From: Azospirillum baldaniorum
GTDB taxonomy: Bacteria > Pseudomonadota > Alphaproteobacteria > Azospirillales > Azospirillaceae
DNA: 64,000 nucleotides
Direction: 5' to 3'
NCBI RefSeq assembly: GCF_003119195.2
Contig: NZ_CP022256.1
Coordinates: forward strand, 1 to 64,000
In this document: positions 8,915 to 18,205 of the stretch, in pieces
How positions within the stretch are numbered: position 1 is the stretch's first letter
Layout: each line of letters begins with the position of its first letter
Notes under the pieces: model-generated
Database searches by the model: none
Told to the model about the DNA's origin: nothing
The model's input: the letters and a program-made list of their open reading frames with translations, nothing else
Position numbers and translations under genes: made by a program

Positions 8915-9595
8915 ATGTCATCGCCGCGTCAATGCACAGCACCATGGTATTGGATGCAAGTTATCACAGATGGGACTGTGCGTCCTTGCTGCTTTTCAGC
9001 ACAAGACATAGGAAGCCTTCATCACAGCTCAATCGAAGAGATTTGGAACGGAGATCTTATAAAAGAATTACGCCGTTTTATGCACCAAAATCGTGTGCAT
9101 CCAATTTGCCAAAATGCGCCATGTAAATTTATACAAAAGAACAATGCCAAAAAAGATGCCCTTCCTCGCTTAGGAGATCGCATCTTTTTCGGAAAAAATG
9201 GAGCTGGATCAATATATATGATCGAAGGATGGCATACTCAAGAATATTGGGGATGCTGGTCAAAAGAAAAATATGCAAAAATATCCTTTCCAAATTTTGA
9301 CGACTTACTAGAGGGAAGTACTGTTGATATAGCATTGAGAGGCTTGAAAAGTGAATCCAATGTTTCTATTTCTGTCATGACGAATGCCTCGGAAGCCGTG
9401 ATGGCCAATTTTTCTCATTTTGGTAATTTTCTGGTATCTGTTCCCATAAGCAAAGAAACTGCTAATCTGCCTTCCCTGGATATCACTATCGAGACAAGCC
9501 ACGTCTCAAGCCCAGCTCAGCGTGGAATCAACAATGATCAGCGGCCAATAGGCGTCGGGATAACATCCATTCATGTGCACAAAGGGCTGTCGTAA
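8915..9595 (+). CDS. SPASM iron-sulfur domain fused to a glycan-locus beta module
   Basis: Residues 1-75 are a SPASM domain: CTAPWYWMQV, DGTVRPCCFS, IEEIWNGD and a later CQNAPC supply cysteine ligands for auxiliary 4Fe-4S clusters. Residues about 100-226 form a module opening GWHTQEYWGCWS and closing DQRPIGVGITSIHV, the same signature seen in the giant glycosyltransferase and in the protein at 12860. The gene starts five bases after the radical-SAM half, in another frame, with its own GGAG nine bases before the ATG. The pair may be a genuine two-subunit enzyme or one gene broken by an indel. It has the same AT-rich, foreign-looking composition. Confidence 0.75.
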   Translation: MSSPRQCTAPWYWMQVITDGTVRPCCFSAQDIGSLHHSSIEEIWNGDLIKELRRFMHQNRVHPICQNAPCKFIQKNNAKKDALPRLGDRIFFGKNGAGSIYMIEGWHTQEYWGCWSKEKYAKISFPNFDDLLEGSTVDIALRGLKSESNVSISVMTNASEAVMANFSHFGNFLVSVPISKETANLPSLDITIETSHVSSPAQRGINNDQRPIGVGITSIHVHKGLS

Positions 9596-9739
9596 ACGCA
9601 CATAGACTGCATTGGTATAAATGAATATGGAGTAGTATATTAAGTAAAAGTTAAATAGATACGCTGTTTGATTAAAAAATCTTATGGCGATGCTCATAAA
9701 TGAGCCAAAACAGAATAAATTTACTCTGGAGTTCCGGTC

Positions 9740-12175
9740 ATGCCTTACAACCTTTCCATTCCAGGTCAGATGTCTGAATGGGAATTGCAGGCAATTGAAG
9801 CTGTTGCAGCGCTTGTTCCTCCCGATGGCACCATTGTCGAGATCGGTTCTCTGTTCGGTCGATCGAGCTGGGCCTGGGCGAAAAGCGCCGATCCCAGCGT
9901 CACCGTCCATTGCATCGACCCCTGGGAGGAGAATCACGGCATCCGGCCGATGGAGCAGGCCCTCGGGATCACCTACGGGATCGACCAGTTCCGGGCCTAT
10001 CTGTCGGACTGCCCGAACGTGAAAGCCTTGCAAGGGTACAGCCCGGACAATTTCCAGGACTGGAATCGTCCGGTGGATCTCTTCTTTGAGGATTCGGTCC
10101 ACACCAATCCTATCCTGTCCCGGAATCTGGAATTCTGGAGCCGGCACCTGCCCCCGACCGGAATTTCATGCGGGCATGATTACCGCCCCCGCTTTCCCGA
10201 TGTGATGAACGGCGTCGACAGGCTCGCCCGGAGCCTGGAACGGGAGATCCTTGTCGTCGATACGCTCTGGTGCCTGCTGCCGCCGGTTTCGAAGGTTCCA
10301 GCCGCGAAGGCCGTGCGCGAGAAGCTGCTGACGCTCGCTGCCGAGGCTCGCACGGATGCCTTGACCCGGCCGTACGCCCACACGTTCCAACTGCGCAACA
10401 AGCCGGACACCGTCTCACCCGGCGGCACCATGCTGATCGATGTCTATGCCTGCAACGAAAGTCGCCACCCTTGGATGGACGGCTCCGGAGCACCGGCGAT
10501 CGCGCATGTTTCCGTCCATGTGCATACCGAGCACGGAGAAACATCGGGCGCGCTGCTTCCACTGCCCAAATCTCTTTCGCCCGATCGGCCGGTCACGGCG
10601 CAGCTTTCCGTCTGCCTCGGCCCGCTGCCTCCTGGCACCCATCAGGCGAGCGCCCGCTTGGTCCTGATCTCCGCCAGCGGTGAGGTTCTGCGAACCTTCG
10701 AAACCGAGGAGCGCTGGACGGTCCGGATGGATGGAAACGCCGCTCTTCCCACGTCATTGCGGCTTTATCAGGCCTTTCAAACCGATCGCCCCGTTAATTT
10801 CGAAAGCATCGATGCGCTGGATGTTCACGCGGCCTATCGCATCCTGCTCGGCCGGCCGCCTGAAGGCCCTCAGCAGGTGGCGAGCCATTTGGCGGCCGCC
10901 CAGACCTTGTCCGGGCTTCGACGGCGTTTCATGACGTCGCAGGAATTCATAAGCGGCAACCTGAAGCTGGCCCCGTCGCCACCGGACGTACAGCCTGCGC
11001 CTGCCACCGGGCGAGCGCACGACGAACGAACGCCCTTGGCCGACCGCCTGCCGGAGCTTCTGCGGAATGGGCTGAACGGGCTGTTCAAGCCGTCGACCGA
11101 CCCGACCAGCGGCGTGACCTCCTATCTCCTGCGCCGGTCGGCGGCACCGCTGCAGCAATCCTTCTATTTCACGCAGCCCTGCTGGAGCCGGGACGGCCGC
11201 TTCCTGTGGCTGTATTGCGCCCATCCGCCGTCCGGCTCGGCCCGCGACGGGCGTACGCTGGCCGTGGTGGATTTCCAGACGGGGACTCTTACCAACTTCC
11301 CGGAAACCCAATTCACGGATGCCTCCCCTTGGGTGGACAGCCACGACGGTTCGGTCGTCTGGGCGACACAGAACGCGGTGTGGCGGCGCAGCCCGGAAAC
11401 CGGCGGCCAGCCGGTCTGCCTGACGCGCATTCCGGACGATCTGCTGCGCAAGCGCCCCGTCTGGCGTTTGGCGACCCATCTGACCCGAAGCGCCGACGGC
11501 GCCTGGTTCCTTCTCGACATCACCGTCGGCGGCGACCGTCTCCTGGGCGGCATTCCCTTCGAAGGCGGCGACCTGCAAATCTGGCAGCGGCTGGACCGAG
11601 GCTGGCACCACGCCCAGTTCTCCCCCACCGATCCCGACCTGATCCTTCTGGCCGAGGAGGAGCGGATCGACCCGCGGACCGGCGTCGTCACGCCACCGCA
11701 GGGCCGCATGGCGCTGTGCCGGCGGGAAGGCCCTCTGCGCCCGCTCGGACTCGGTGCGACGGTGGGGCACGAATGGTGGGACCGTTCGGGCACGGCCATC
11801 TGGTATGTCGATTTCGAGCGGGGCACCATGCGGGTCGGCCTGGACGGACAAGCCCCCGAATGCGTCTGGCCGGCCGGCAACTGGCACGCCAGTGCGAGCC
11901 GCTGCGGCCGCTATCTCGTCGCCGACACGCAGCCCGAAACCACCCAGGGCCGCGGGCCATCCACCTCCGTGCTGTTCCTGAACCGGCAGACGAAGCGGGC
12001 GGTGCCCATCGTCACCGCGATGCCGGTCGCCTCGCCCAGCCTCGAACCCTATCACCCGCACCCGCATCCCAGCTTCCAATGCGATGACCGAATGGTTGTC
12101 TACACCACTCATCTCGCAGGAGGCCCCGACCTGGCCGTTGTCCCCGTCGCCCATCTGGTCGCCGCGACATCCTGA
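9740..12175 (+). CDS. Methyltransferase / beta-sandwich / DUF4214-like / beta-propeller fusion protein
   Basis: An 811-residue fusion. Residues 1-190 are a class I SAM methyltransferase (IVEIGSLFGRSS binding loop, CIDPWEE, FFEDSVHT). Residues about 215-340 look like an immunoglobulin-like sandwich related to the sugar-binding end of Wzt. Residues about 355-410 resemble DUF4214 (AYRILLGRPPEGPQQ, FMTSQEFISGN). From about 480 a beta-propeller follows, with QPCWSRDGRFLW, HLTRSADGAW and WHHAQFSPTDPDLILLAEEE, resembling oligogalacturonate lyase (PL22). Such a lyase acts on uronic-acid oligomers. Whether its catalytic residues survive cannot be judged here. No signal peptide, so probably cytoplasmic. 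Confidence 0.75.
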   Translation: MPYNLSIPGQMSEWELQAIEAVAALVPPDGTIVEIGSLFGRSSWAWAKSADPSVTVHCIDPWEENHGIRPMEQALGITYGIDQFRAYLSDCPNVKALQGYSPDNFQDWNRPVDLFFEDSVHTNPILSRNLEFWSRHLPPTGISCGHDYRPRFPDVMNGVDRLARSLEREILVVDTLWCLLPPVSKVPAAKAVREKLLTLAAEARTDALTRPYAHTFQLRNKPDTVSPGGTMLIDVYACNESRHPWMDGSGAPAIAHVSVHVHTEHGETSGALLPLPKSLSPDRPVTAQLSVCLGPLPPGTHQASARLVLISASGEVLRTFETEERWTVRMDGNAALPTSLRLYQAFQTDRPVNFESIDALDVHAAYRILLGRPPEGPQQVASHLAAAQTLSGLRRRFMTSQEFISGNLKLAPSPPDVQPAPATGRAHDERTPLADRLPELLRNGLNGLFKPSTDPTSGVTSYLLRRSAAPLQQSFYFTQPCWSRDGRFLWLYCAHPPSGSARDGRTLAVVDFQTGTLTNFPETQFTDASPWVDSHDGSVVWATQNAVWRRSPETGGQPVCLTRIPDDLLRKRPVWRLATHLTRSADGAWFLLDITVGGDRLLGGIPFEGGDLQIWQRLDRGWHHAQFSPTDPDLILLAEEERIDPRTGVVTPPQGRMALCRREGPLRPLGLGATVGHEWWDRSGTAIWYVDFERGTMRVGLDGQAPECVWPAGNWHASASRCGRYLVADTQPETTQGRGPSTSVLFLNRQTKRAVPIVTAMPVASPSLEPYHPHPHPSFQCDDRMVVYTTHLAGGPDLAVVPVAHLVAATS

Positions 12176-12659
12176 TCCACAACGCCCGGCCGAGATCGTA
12201 TGGACGGCCCCGGACCCTCTGTCCAGGGCCGCCAGGGGCTTTTGGGCATAACCTTTTGGCCTACTATCCTTAGGGCCGAAATCATTGTTGGCGCCACCGC
12301 CGGAAGCCCTAAGCCAAACGCGGTGAGCCCTCGCAATTTTTTGCGGCGCAGAAATTTTTGAAGAATACAAAAACTCACCGCGCCGATCGTTTATTTACTA
12401 TAGCCTCAGATCATTCAGCATGTTTCAAAAGTGAAATTGTCAAAATTTATTATACTCACCAATCAACCGCCCAAATTTCAGGAAATATTGGACGGCATCA
12501 TTCCACAACCATTGAATTCCCTTCTTGAAAGCTCCTTCACCCTAAGAAGGTTCATATTTTTTTAATGGCTTCCGCTCCTTTTAGATATAGTAGGGTCAAT
12601 TTCAGCCTATGCCGTCGCCCTTGCCGGCTGCGCGGGCGAAATGAACGAAAGGAATAAGC

Positions 12660-12740
12660 ATGGCGGCCGTCTCTCCAGCGAGGTCGACCCTCCACGGAAA
12701 GCAGCACGTCATCATCGCCATCAAGCCGGCCCTTCCTTGA
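12660..12740 (+). CDS. Candidate 26-residue leader ORF
   Basis: ATG at 12660 is preceded by AAAGGA at a seven-base distance and reads 26 residues (MAAVSPARSTLHGKQ...IKPALP) to a TGA at 12738. The reading ends inside a strong hairpin, which is the layout of an attenuator leader. It is too short to judge by composition and may not be translated. Confidence 0.25.
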   Translation: MAAVSPARSTLHGKQHVIIAIKPALP

Positions 12741-12748
12741 AGGCCGGC
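12725..12748 (+). promoter_or_regulatory. Hairpin overlapping the end of the small ORF
   Basis: GCCGGC and CTTC pair with GAAG and GCCGGC around a three-base loop, with one bulged C. The arm GGCCGGCCCTT then repeats once more. It lies about 110 bases before the 12860 start codon. No T-run follows, so a role in termination is uncertain. Confidence 0.35.
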
Positions 12749-12859
12749 CCTTGAAGGCCGTGGCGTCATCCTGAAGCGGGCGATGCGGGTTGCCGCGCAC
12801 CGGCCGGGCGCCGGTCGCCCTCCCCCGCCGATCTCCGGACATCAAGGCTCGAAGACAAG

Positions 12860-14314
12860 ATGAAGCATATCGTGGTTTCCGAGGACCTCCCGCAGGCGAA
12901 GCTTCTGGCCCAGTGGATTCCGGAGGTCGATGCGGCCGACGCCCTGGCCACATGCCGGATGATCGCGGCTTCGGGAACACGGGCCGCCCCCTTCTTCACC
13001 CCGCTGGCCACGGCGCGGTGGCTGTCGCGCGGGTGGAGCGCCTCGGCCATCGCCAAGGCGAACGAGGCCGAGCAGTTCCGCTTCCTCGGCTGGTACTGCT
13101 TCTCGCAGCCGAAGAACCTCATGCGCTGGGCCGACATCCAAGACATCGAGGCGATCCTGGGAACCCTGACCAACAGCGTGGTCGGACCGACCTCGGTCAA
13201 GGAACTGCCGCTGACGGCGCTGATGCTGGTCGCCTGCTTCGCCTCCGAGGATCAGCCGATCAATCTTGATGGCGTCAGGACCTGCGATCCTCTGATCACA
13301 TGGTACGCCGATGAGCTGCTGCGCTGGTTCTGTCTCCAAGGCGTGCTTCAGCTTGGGCTGACCAGCCGTTTGACCAAAGAGCAGAAGGCCAGGATGCGCC
13401 AGCCGGTCCAGACGGGCGACGACGGGGTCTGGACCTGCCTGGCCGCCGCGTGGCTGCGCGCCCTGCGTTCCGACGTCAGCGAGGCCTTCGCGCTCAAGAC
13501 GCCGGAGAGCGGGCAGCGGCTGGAGTCCTGGTTCCTGCAATACGGTCTGTGGGAACACGACCTGACCTATCTCCTGACACCCGACGAACTCGGCCTGATC
13601 CGCCAGGAGCTGACCAAGCCCGACGTCTCCAATCTGCCGGAGTTTCTGAAAGGCGTCATAAAGGGGGTGGAGCAGGTCACCTCCTCCGTCACGCAGCGTG
13701 CCGCCGCCTTGCACCGCAGGAGGGGATTCTGGCCCGAACTGCTCGGGCCGCAAGGAGCCGAGGCGATCGTCTTCCCGAACCGCGCCAAGAGCGGCGCAAC
13801 GCCGCCGCGTCCCGCGACGGGCAGACCGGAAGGCTATCTGAGCGCCAGCCGCTACCGCATTGCGAACGGACAGCGCGTCCATTTCGTGACCGGCAGCAGC
13901 GCGGTCTCCCTGCTCCTCAGCGGCGGCTGGAACCTGCCTGAGCATTTCCATACCTGGTCCAGCAAGCCGATCTCGTCCATCGGCTTCGCCCTGGACCCCG
14001 GCGCGGTCGCCTTGCCCGCGGCGGCCAGCCACATCGAGATCGAGTTGGAGTTCCACTACGAGCAGGCTTCCTCCCAGCAGTTCGACACCTGCATGACCCT
14101 GACGCTGGACGGCATGGTGTTCGAGCACATCGAATTGCAGACCGTTCAGACCCCCGAACATTATTCGACCGTCAAGGCCACCCTGCCGTACCGGCCGGGC
14201 GTGCACGTTCTCGGGATCGGGCTGGACCGCGTGTTCTCGCCAAGCGAGTTCGGCAGCCATGACACCCGGATGCTGGGCGTCGCGGTGCGCAGCCTGCTCG
14301 TCCGGCTCACCTGA
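12860..14314 (+). CDS. Protein of unknown function with a C-terminal glycan-locus module
   Basis: The 484-residue product is not recognised over residues 1-320, which appear mostly alpha-helical. From about residue 345 a beta module opens with GGWNLPEHFHTWSS and closes with HDTRMLGVAVRSLLV, matching the GW...W(S/T)...D.R.LG signature of the radical-SAM partner and the giant glycosyltransferase. The first gene of a plus-strand run leading to two GT4 enzymes, it probably acts in the same glycan pathway. No signal peptide or transmembrane segment is visible. The start is set by MKHIVVSEDL; an upstream in-frame methionine was not seen. Confidence 0.7.
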   Translation: MKHIVVSEDLPQAKLLAQWIPEVDAADALATCRMIAASGTRAAPFFTPLATARWLSRGWSASAIAKANEAEQFRFLGWYCFSQPKNLMRWADIQDIEAILGTLTNSVVGPTSVKELPLTALMLVACFASEDQPINLDGVRTCDPLITWYADELLRWFCLQGVLQLGLTSRLTKEQKARMRQPVQTGDDGVWTCLAAAWLRALRSDVSEAFALKTPESGQRLESWFLQYGLWEHDLTYLLTPDELGLIRQELTKPDVSNLPEFLKGVIKGVEQVTSSVTQRAAALHRRRGFWPELLGPQGAEAIVFPNRAKSGATPPRPATGRPEGYLSASRYRIANGQRVHFVTGSSAVSLLLSGGWNLPEHFHTWSSKPISSIGFALDPGAVALPAAASHIEIELEFHYEQASSQQFDTCMTLTLDGMVFEHIELQTVQTPEHYSTVKATLPYRPGVHVLGIGLDRVFSPSEFGSHDTRMLGVAVRSLLVRLT

Positions 14315-14361
14315 TCCCTACGCCGCCGCCCCGCTTACCCAACGCCGCTGTGAGAGCGACC

Positions 14362-15654
14362 ATGAGCACTTCCATCACTCACGCCGTCCCCTTCATCGTC
14401 CGGGGCGACCTGCGCAGCGAAACGGGGTATGCACGCGCCGCACGCGCCCTGACGAATCTGGTCGCCCGCTTCCCGGACATCGCCGTCTTCGGCATCGACC
14501 TGCACCCCAACCCGGCGGATTGCGGGGGCAACTTCGCCCACATGCTGATCGACGAGTCCCAGATGTGGCAGGTGGTTCGCCAATCGACGCAGACGCCGAT
14601 CGTCCTGCACTACACCGGGATCGACGATTTCGTCCAGGTGCCCGGCGCCGTCAACATCGGCGCCTTCTACTGGGAAACGGACACCCTCGTGCACCAGCGC
14701 CACTGGCCGCTGCGGCTTGCCGGCATGGACCGGATCTGGGCGCCGACGTCGTTCCTCGGCACCTACGCGCGCGCCTCGGGCTTCACGGGCGACGTCACCG
14801 TCGTGCCCTGGCCCCACGAGTTCCCGGACCAGGCGCCCGCCGTGAGGCCGGGCGCCCTGGAGAGCATCCAGGCCCTGTATTTCGGCCGCTCCGGGCCGTC
14901 CGGACGCTTCCAGACGCAGACGGTGTCGTTGCGCAAGATCCGCAGCGAGGCCCGCAACCTGTTCGTCTCGGTGCAGTCTCTGGCGCCGCGCAAGGGGTTG
15001 CCGATCCTGCTGCGGGAATGGCGCAACCACATCGACGATCCGTCCTGCCAGGACATTCTGGTCCTGCGCCTCGCCTTCCGGCACGCGCATGGGATCAACG
15101 CCGCCCCGGCGGAGCATTTCGAAGCCATCCTGAAGACCATCGGCTTCGACGGGGTGGACCCGCGCATCGCCATCATCCACGACCATCTGCCCGATCCGCA
15201 GTTGTCGGCCCTGTACGGGGCGTGCGACTCCTACGTCTCGGCCTCCTACGGCGAGGGCTTCGGCGGGCCGATCATCGAGGCGATCTCCGCGCATCGCCCG
15301 GTGATCGCCCCCCGCCACACGGGCATCGCCGACCTGCTGCCCGCCGACCATCCCCTGACGGTGAACTCCGTCCGCAAGTGCGTGGGCCTCAAGGGCAACG
15401 TCTCGGCCTATCCCTACTCATCGAGCTGGTATCTGCCCCTGCCCGGCGAGATCGCCGGCCGGCTGCGCGACTTCGCCGCGATGGACGCCTCCCGGCGCGC
15501 CGCGGTGGTCCGGAAGGCCCGGCAGCACGCCATCGACTTCTGCTCGTCCTGGCGGTTGATCGCCATCCTCGGCGACGAGATCGCCCGCATTCGCGCACCG
15601 GCCCTGCCACCCATGGCCACGCAGCCGGCGCAGGAGCCTGCCATGCTGTCCTAA
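14362..15654 (+). CDS. Glycosyltransferase family 4 protein
   Basis: A GT-B retaining glycosyltransferase of 430 residues. The N-terminal acceptor domain begins VRGDLRSETGYARAARAL. The donor domain has VQSLAPRKGLPILL and the ASYGEGFGGPIIEAISAHRP motif (E-x7-E type) near residue 300, followed by TGIADLLPADHP. The ATG at 14362 is preferred over a GTG at 14350 because GAGAG lies just upstream. It follows the 12860 gene by 47 bases and precedes a second GT4 gene by 57, so one transcript is likely. It transfers an unknown nucleotide sugar to the growing polysaccharide on the cytoplasmic side. Confidence 0.85.
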   Translation: MSTSITHAVPFIVRGDLRSETGYARAARALTNLVARFPDIAVFGIDLHPNPADCGGNFAHMLIDESQMWQVVRQSTQTPIVLHYTGIDDFVQVPGAVNIGAFYWETDTLVHQRHWPLRLAGMDRIWAPTSFLGTYARASGFTGDVTVVPWPHEFPDQAPAVRPGALESIQALYFGRSGPSGRFQTQTVSLRKIRSEARNLFVSVQSLAPRKGLPILLREWRNHIDDPSCQDILVLRLAFRHAHGINAAPAEHFEAILKTIGFDGVDPRIAIIHDHLPDPQLSALYGACDSYVSASYGEGFGGPIIEAISAHRPVIAPRHTGIADLLPADHPLTVNSVRKCVGLKGNVSAYPYSSSWYLPLPGEIAGRLRDFAAMDASRRAAVVRKARQHAIDFCSSWRLIAILGDEIARIRAPALPPMATQPAQEPAMLS

Positions 15655-15711
15655 CCGGATTGTCCTTCGGGAATCATCGGATCGATCGCGACGGAAATCT
15701 GGAAGACCATC

Positions 15712-16809
15712 ATGACCCTGACCCTCGACATGAGCCCGACGCTCATCAACCGGACGGCCGTCTTCAACATCTGCAACGACATCGCCCGGATCTTCGCCGA
15801 TGTCGATCCCTGGCTCTACTACTTCGGCGTCACCGTCAAGCAGGCCCCGGTGGCGGCGGAGGCGGACACGCTGAAGGGCATCCTGTTCCAGGCGCTGTCC
15901 ATGGCGGGCGAAGGGCGTTTCGACGAGAGCCGCCTGAATTTCGGGAACGTCCTGCGCCCCAGCCGAAAGGACGGCGAACGGCGCTTCTTCATCGACCCGC
16001 TCTACATCCTGTTCTCCGACCTCTACCCGACCGACGTCGTCACGGTGCTGGACGTGTCGACCGTCACGCAGCCGGAATGGCATTCGCCCGCCGTGGCGGC
16101 GCTCTACGCGAAGGCGTTCGAGAAGCTGTGCCAGGTCCAGCCCAAGGTCGTCACCATCAGCGACAACACCGCCTACACCTTCTACGCCAACTACGGCTTC
16201 CCGCTCGACCGGATGCGGACGGTCCACCTGTACTCGCCGGGCCATCTGCGGGACGGGCTGGGGGTGCCGCCGCTCCATGCGGTGAAGCCTTACTTCCTGT
16301 TCGTCGGCAGCCTCGAAGCGCGCAAGAACATCCTGGGCGCCATGCACGCCTTCCGCTGCAGCGGCCTGCATGAGCGCGGCTACCAGCTCCTGGTCGTCGG
16401 CGGCCGGGGACACGGTGCTCCGGAGATCACCCAACTGGCCGAGAACACGCCGGGAGTCACCCTGTACGGCTACGCCTCGAACGAGGACCTGTGCTCGATC
16501 TACGCGGGGGCGACCGGTTTCCTGTACCCCTCCTATCTGGAAGGGTTCGGCGTGCCGCTGCTGGAGGCCATGATGTACGGCGTGCCGAGCATCGCCTCGA
16601 CGACCGGCGCCTGCCCGGAGGTCGGCGGGCCGCATGTGGCCTACTGCGACCCCGACGATCATGAGGGCATGGCGGAGGCGATGCTCCACATCGCCGCCAT
16701 GGACCCGCAAGCCCGCGCCGCCCTGGCCACGAACATGCGCGGCTGGGTCAACGACCGGTTCAGCTTCGAGGCCTTCGCCGCCAACATCCGCGACGCCGTT
16801 CTGGGGTAA
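15712..16809 (+). CDS. Glycosyltransferase family 4 protein
   Basis: 365 residues with a GT-B fold. The donor half contains FVGSLEARKNILGAMHAF, LLVVGGRGHG, and YPSYLEGFGVPLLEAMMYG (E-x7-E) near residue 280, then STTGACPEVGG. This is close to the mannosyl/glucosyl GT4 group of O-antigen and capsule clusters, though sugar specificity cannot be told. It lies between another GT4 gene and a small protein gene five bases downstream, in one plus-strand operon. Confidence 0.85.
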   Translation: MTLTLDMSPTLINRTAVFNICNDIARIFADVDPWLYYFGVTVKQAPVAAEADTLKGILFQALSMAGEGRFDESRLNFGNVLRPSRKDGERRFFIDPLYILFSDLYPTDVVTVLDVSTVTQPEWHSPAVAALYAKAFEKLCQVQPKVVTISDNTAYTFYANYGFPLDRMRTVHLYSPGHLRDGLGVPPLHAVKPYFLFVGSLEARKNILGAMHAFRCSGLHERGYQLLVVGGRGHGAPEITQLAENTPGVTLYGYASNEDLCSIYAGATGFLYPSYLEGFGVPLLEAMMYGVPSIASTTGACPEVGGPHVAYCDPDDHEGMAEAMLHIAAMDPQARAALATNMRGWVNDRFSFEAFAANIRDAVLG

Positions 16810-16814
16810 GGAAC

Positions 16815-17144
16815 ATGCTCGGTTTTCAACGCTCCGTGATGAGCGCCTTCATCCATCTGTTCGGTGAGTGGCTTCTGGCGCACTCCAACCGCCGGCTCTT
16901 CGAACATCCGGGCGCGGTCCTGTTCCCCAAGACGATCCACGAACTTGATCCGTCGGAGCCGAAATGCCCCGACGGCGCCGGCGTCGATTACGTGCTGCTG
17001 GCGCTTGCGAAGGGCGAGGCGCCCCGGCTCGCCCAGACCGCGCATCCGTTCGAGAGAATGCTCCAGATCGTGCAAAGGGAAACGCAATCCGCCCTGGCGA
17101 TCGAACGCCTCCTGCTCGCCCGGCTTGAAGGTAAGGACCAATGA
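16815..17144 (+). CDS. Small hypothetical protein of the polysaccharide operon
   Basis: 109 residues, not recognised. A GTAAGGAAC ribosome binding site lies before the ATG, five bases after the GT4 stop. Its own stop overlaps the next gene's start by four bases (ATGA), so translation is probably coupled with the heptosyltransferase. Visible features are an amphipathic N-terminus (SAFIHLFGEWLLAH) and a helical C-terminus (IVQRETQSALAIERLLLARL). Confidence 0.6.
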   Translation: MLGFQRSVMSAFIHLFGEWLLAHSNRRLFEHPGAVLFPKTIHELDPSEPKCPDGAGVDYVLLALAKGEAPRLAQTAHPFERMLQIVQRETQSALAIERLLLARLEGKDQ

Positions 17145-18205
17145 ACGTTGCGATCATCAAGCCGGATCACATCGGCGACTTGGTGCTGTCATCGGCGGCC
17201 ATCCGGGCCATCATGCGCCGCCATCCGAACGCGACGCTGTTCATCGCCGGGAAGAACCGTTCGCTGGCCCGGCATCTGTTCGGCGACGTGGCCATCGAAA
17301 CCATCGATTTCCCCCATCTGACGAAGGCCGACGCCTCCCAGGGCGGCTACCCGGATCTGCGCGGCTTCGACATGGTGGCCTTCCTGCGATCCGACGGAAT
17401 CCTCAACACGCAATGGGCGTCCTTGCGGTGCCGGCGCTTCGTCCTGCCCGTCGACACGCACGGCGATCACCAGAGCGTCATCGATTTCGGGGTCGCTTCG
17501 GCGCTGGTCGGCCACTACGACATCGAAGAGGCCTTCTACACCGACCGGCTGGAACGCGTGCGGGCGAAGGCCTCCCGTTTTCCCGGAAAGGTCGGCTTCT
17601 CCATCGGCTCCGGCTTCCACGCGAACTCCTGGCCGCCCGGCCATTGGATCGCGCTTGGCCGCAAGCTGCGCGACGCCGGCATCGGGGTGAGCGTGATCAG
17701 CGGTCCCGCGGAGGCGGGGCTGGCCCGCTTCCTGCTCCGGCAGATCGGGCTGGACCCGGTCCGCGACCTGATCCTCGGCGGGAAGGATTTCGCGAACTTT
17801 CTGGGCCGGGTCGATGAGTTGGACTGGGTCGTCGCTTCGGACGGGGGAACCGGCCACCTGTGCTCGCTGGTCTGCCCGACCCTGTCGGTCTTCGGTCCCA
17901 GCCCGTTCCGGCGCTATGCGCCCTTTGGCACCTGGGCGCGGCTGCTGACGATGAACCTGGACTGCTCACCCTGCTGCCAATACAGCGCGCGGCTGGTGAA
18001 CGGCTGTCTGACCACGGAATGCGTCACCGGCATCAACGCCCAGGTCGTCATGGACGCGCTGCGCTTCCCGCACAGCACCGGTATGGTCGGCTCGTCCCTG
18101 GAGATCGCGCCCGGCTGCCAACTCTATCTCGGCGTCAGCCACCTCGATCACCGAAGCAAGATTGAATCCCGCCTCCTCGAGAATGGTGTCCACCATGCGG
18201 CCTGA
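17141..18205 (+). CDS. Heptosyltransferase-like glycosyltransferase family 9 protein
   Basis: This 354-residue GT-B enzyme has the GT9 hallmarks: MNVAIIKPDHIGDLVLSSA at the start, SIGSGFHANSWPPGHW at the opening of the donor domain, and SDGGTGHLCSLVCPTLSVFG near residue 240, where family members bind ADP-heptose. The C-terminal CSPCCQY...CLTTECV cysteine cluster is common in this group. It probably adds a heptose or related sugar to LPS core or O-chain. The gene overlaps its upstream neighbour by four bases and its downstream neighbour slightly. hldD and gmhB in the same window could supply the donor. Confidence 0.85.
   Translation: MNVAIIKPDHIGDLVLSSAAIRAIMRRHPNATLFIAGKNRSLARHLFGDVAIETIDFPHLTKADASQGGYPDLRGFDMVAFLRSDGILNTQWASLRCRRFVLPVDTHGDHQSVIDFGVASALVGHYDIEEAFYTDRLERVRAKASRFPGKVGFSIGSGFHANSWPPGHWIALGRKLRDAGIGVSVISGPAEAGLARFLLRQIGLDPVRDLILGGKDFANFLGRVDELDWVVASDGGTGHLCSLVCPTLSVFGPSPFRRYAPFGTWARLLTMNLDCSPCCQYSARLVNGCLTTECVTGINAQVVMDALRFPHSTGMVGSSLEIAPGCQLYLGVSHLDHRSKIESRLLENGVHHAA

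Larger units (their letters stand above)
12176..12859. other. Long intergenic region before the 12.9-kb gene
   Basis: This 684-bp stretch is AT-rich from 12310 to 12600, suiting a promoter region for the downstream plus-strand genes. A short candidate ORF and a hairpin lie near its end and are listed separately. No RNA gene or mobile element was recognised. Confidence 0.5.
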
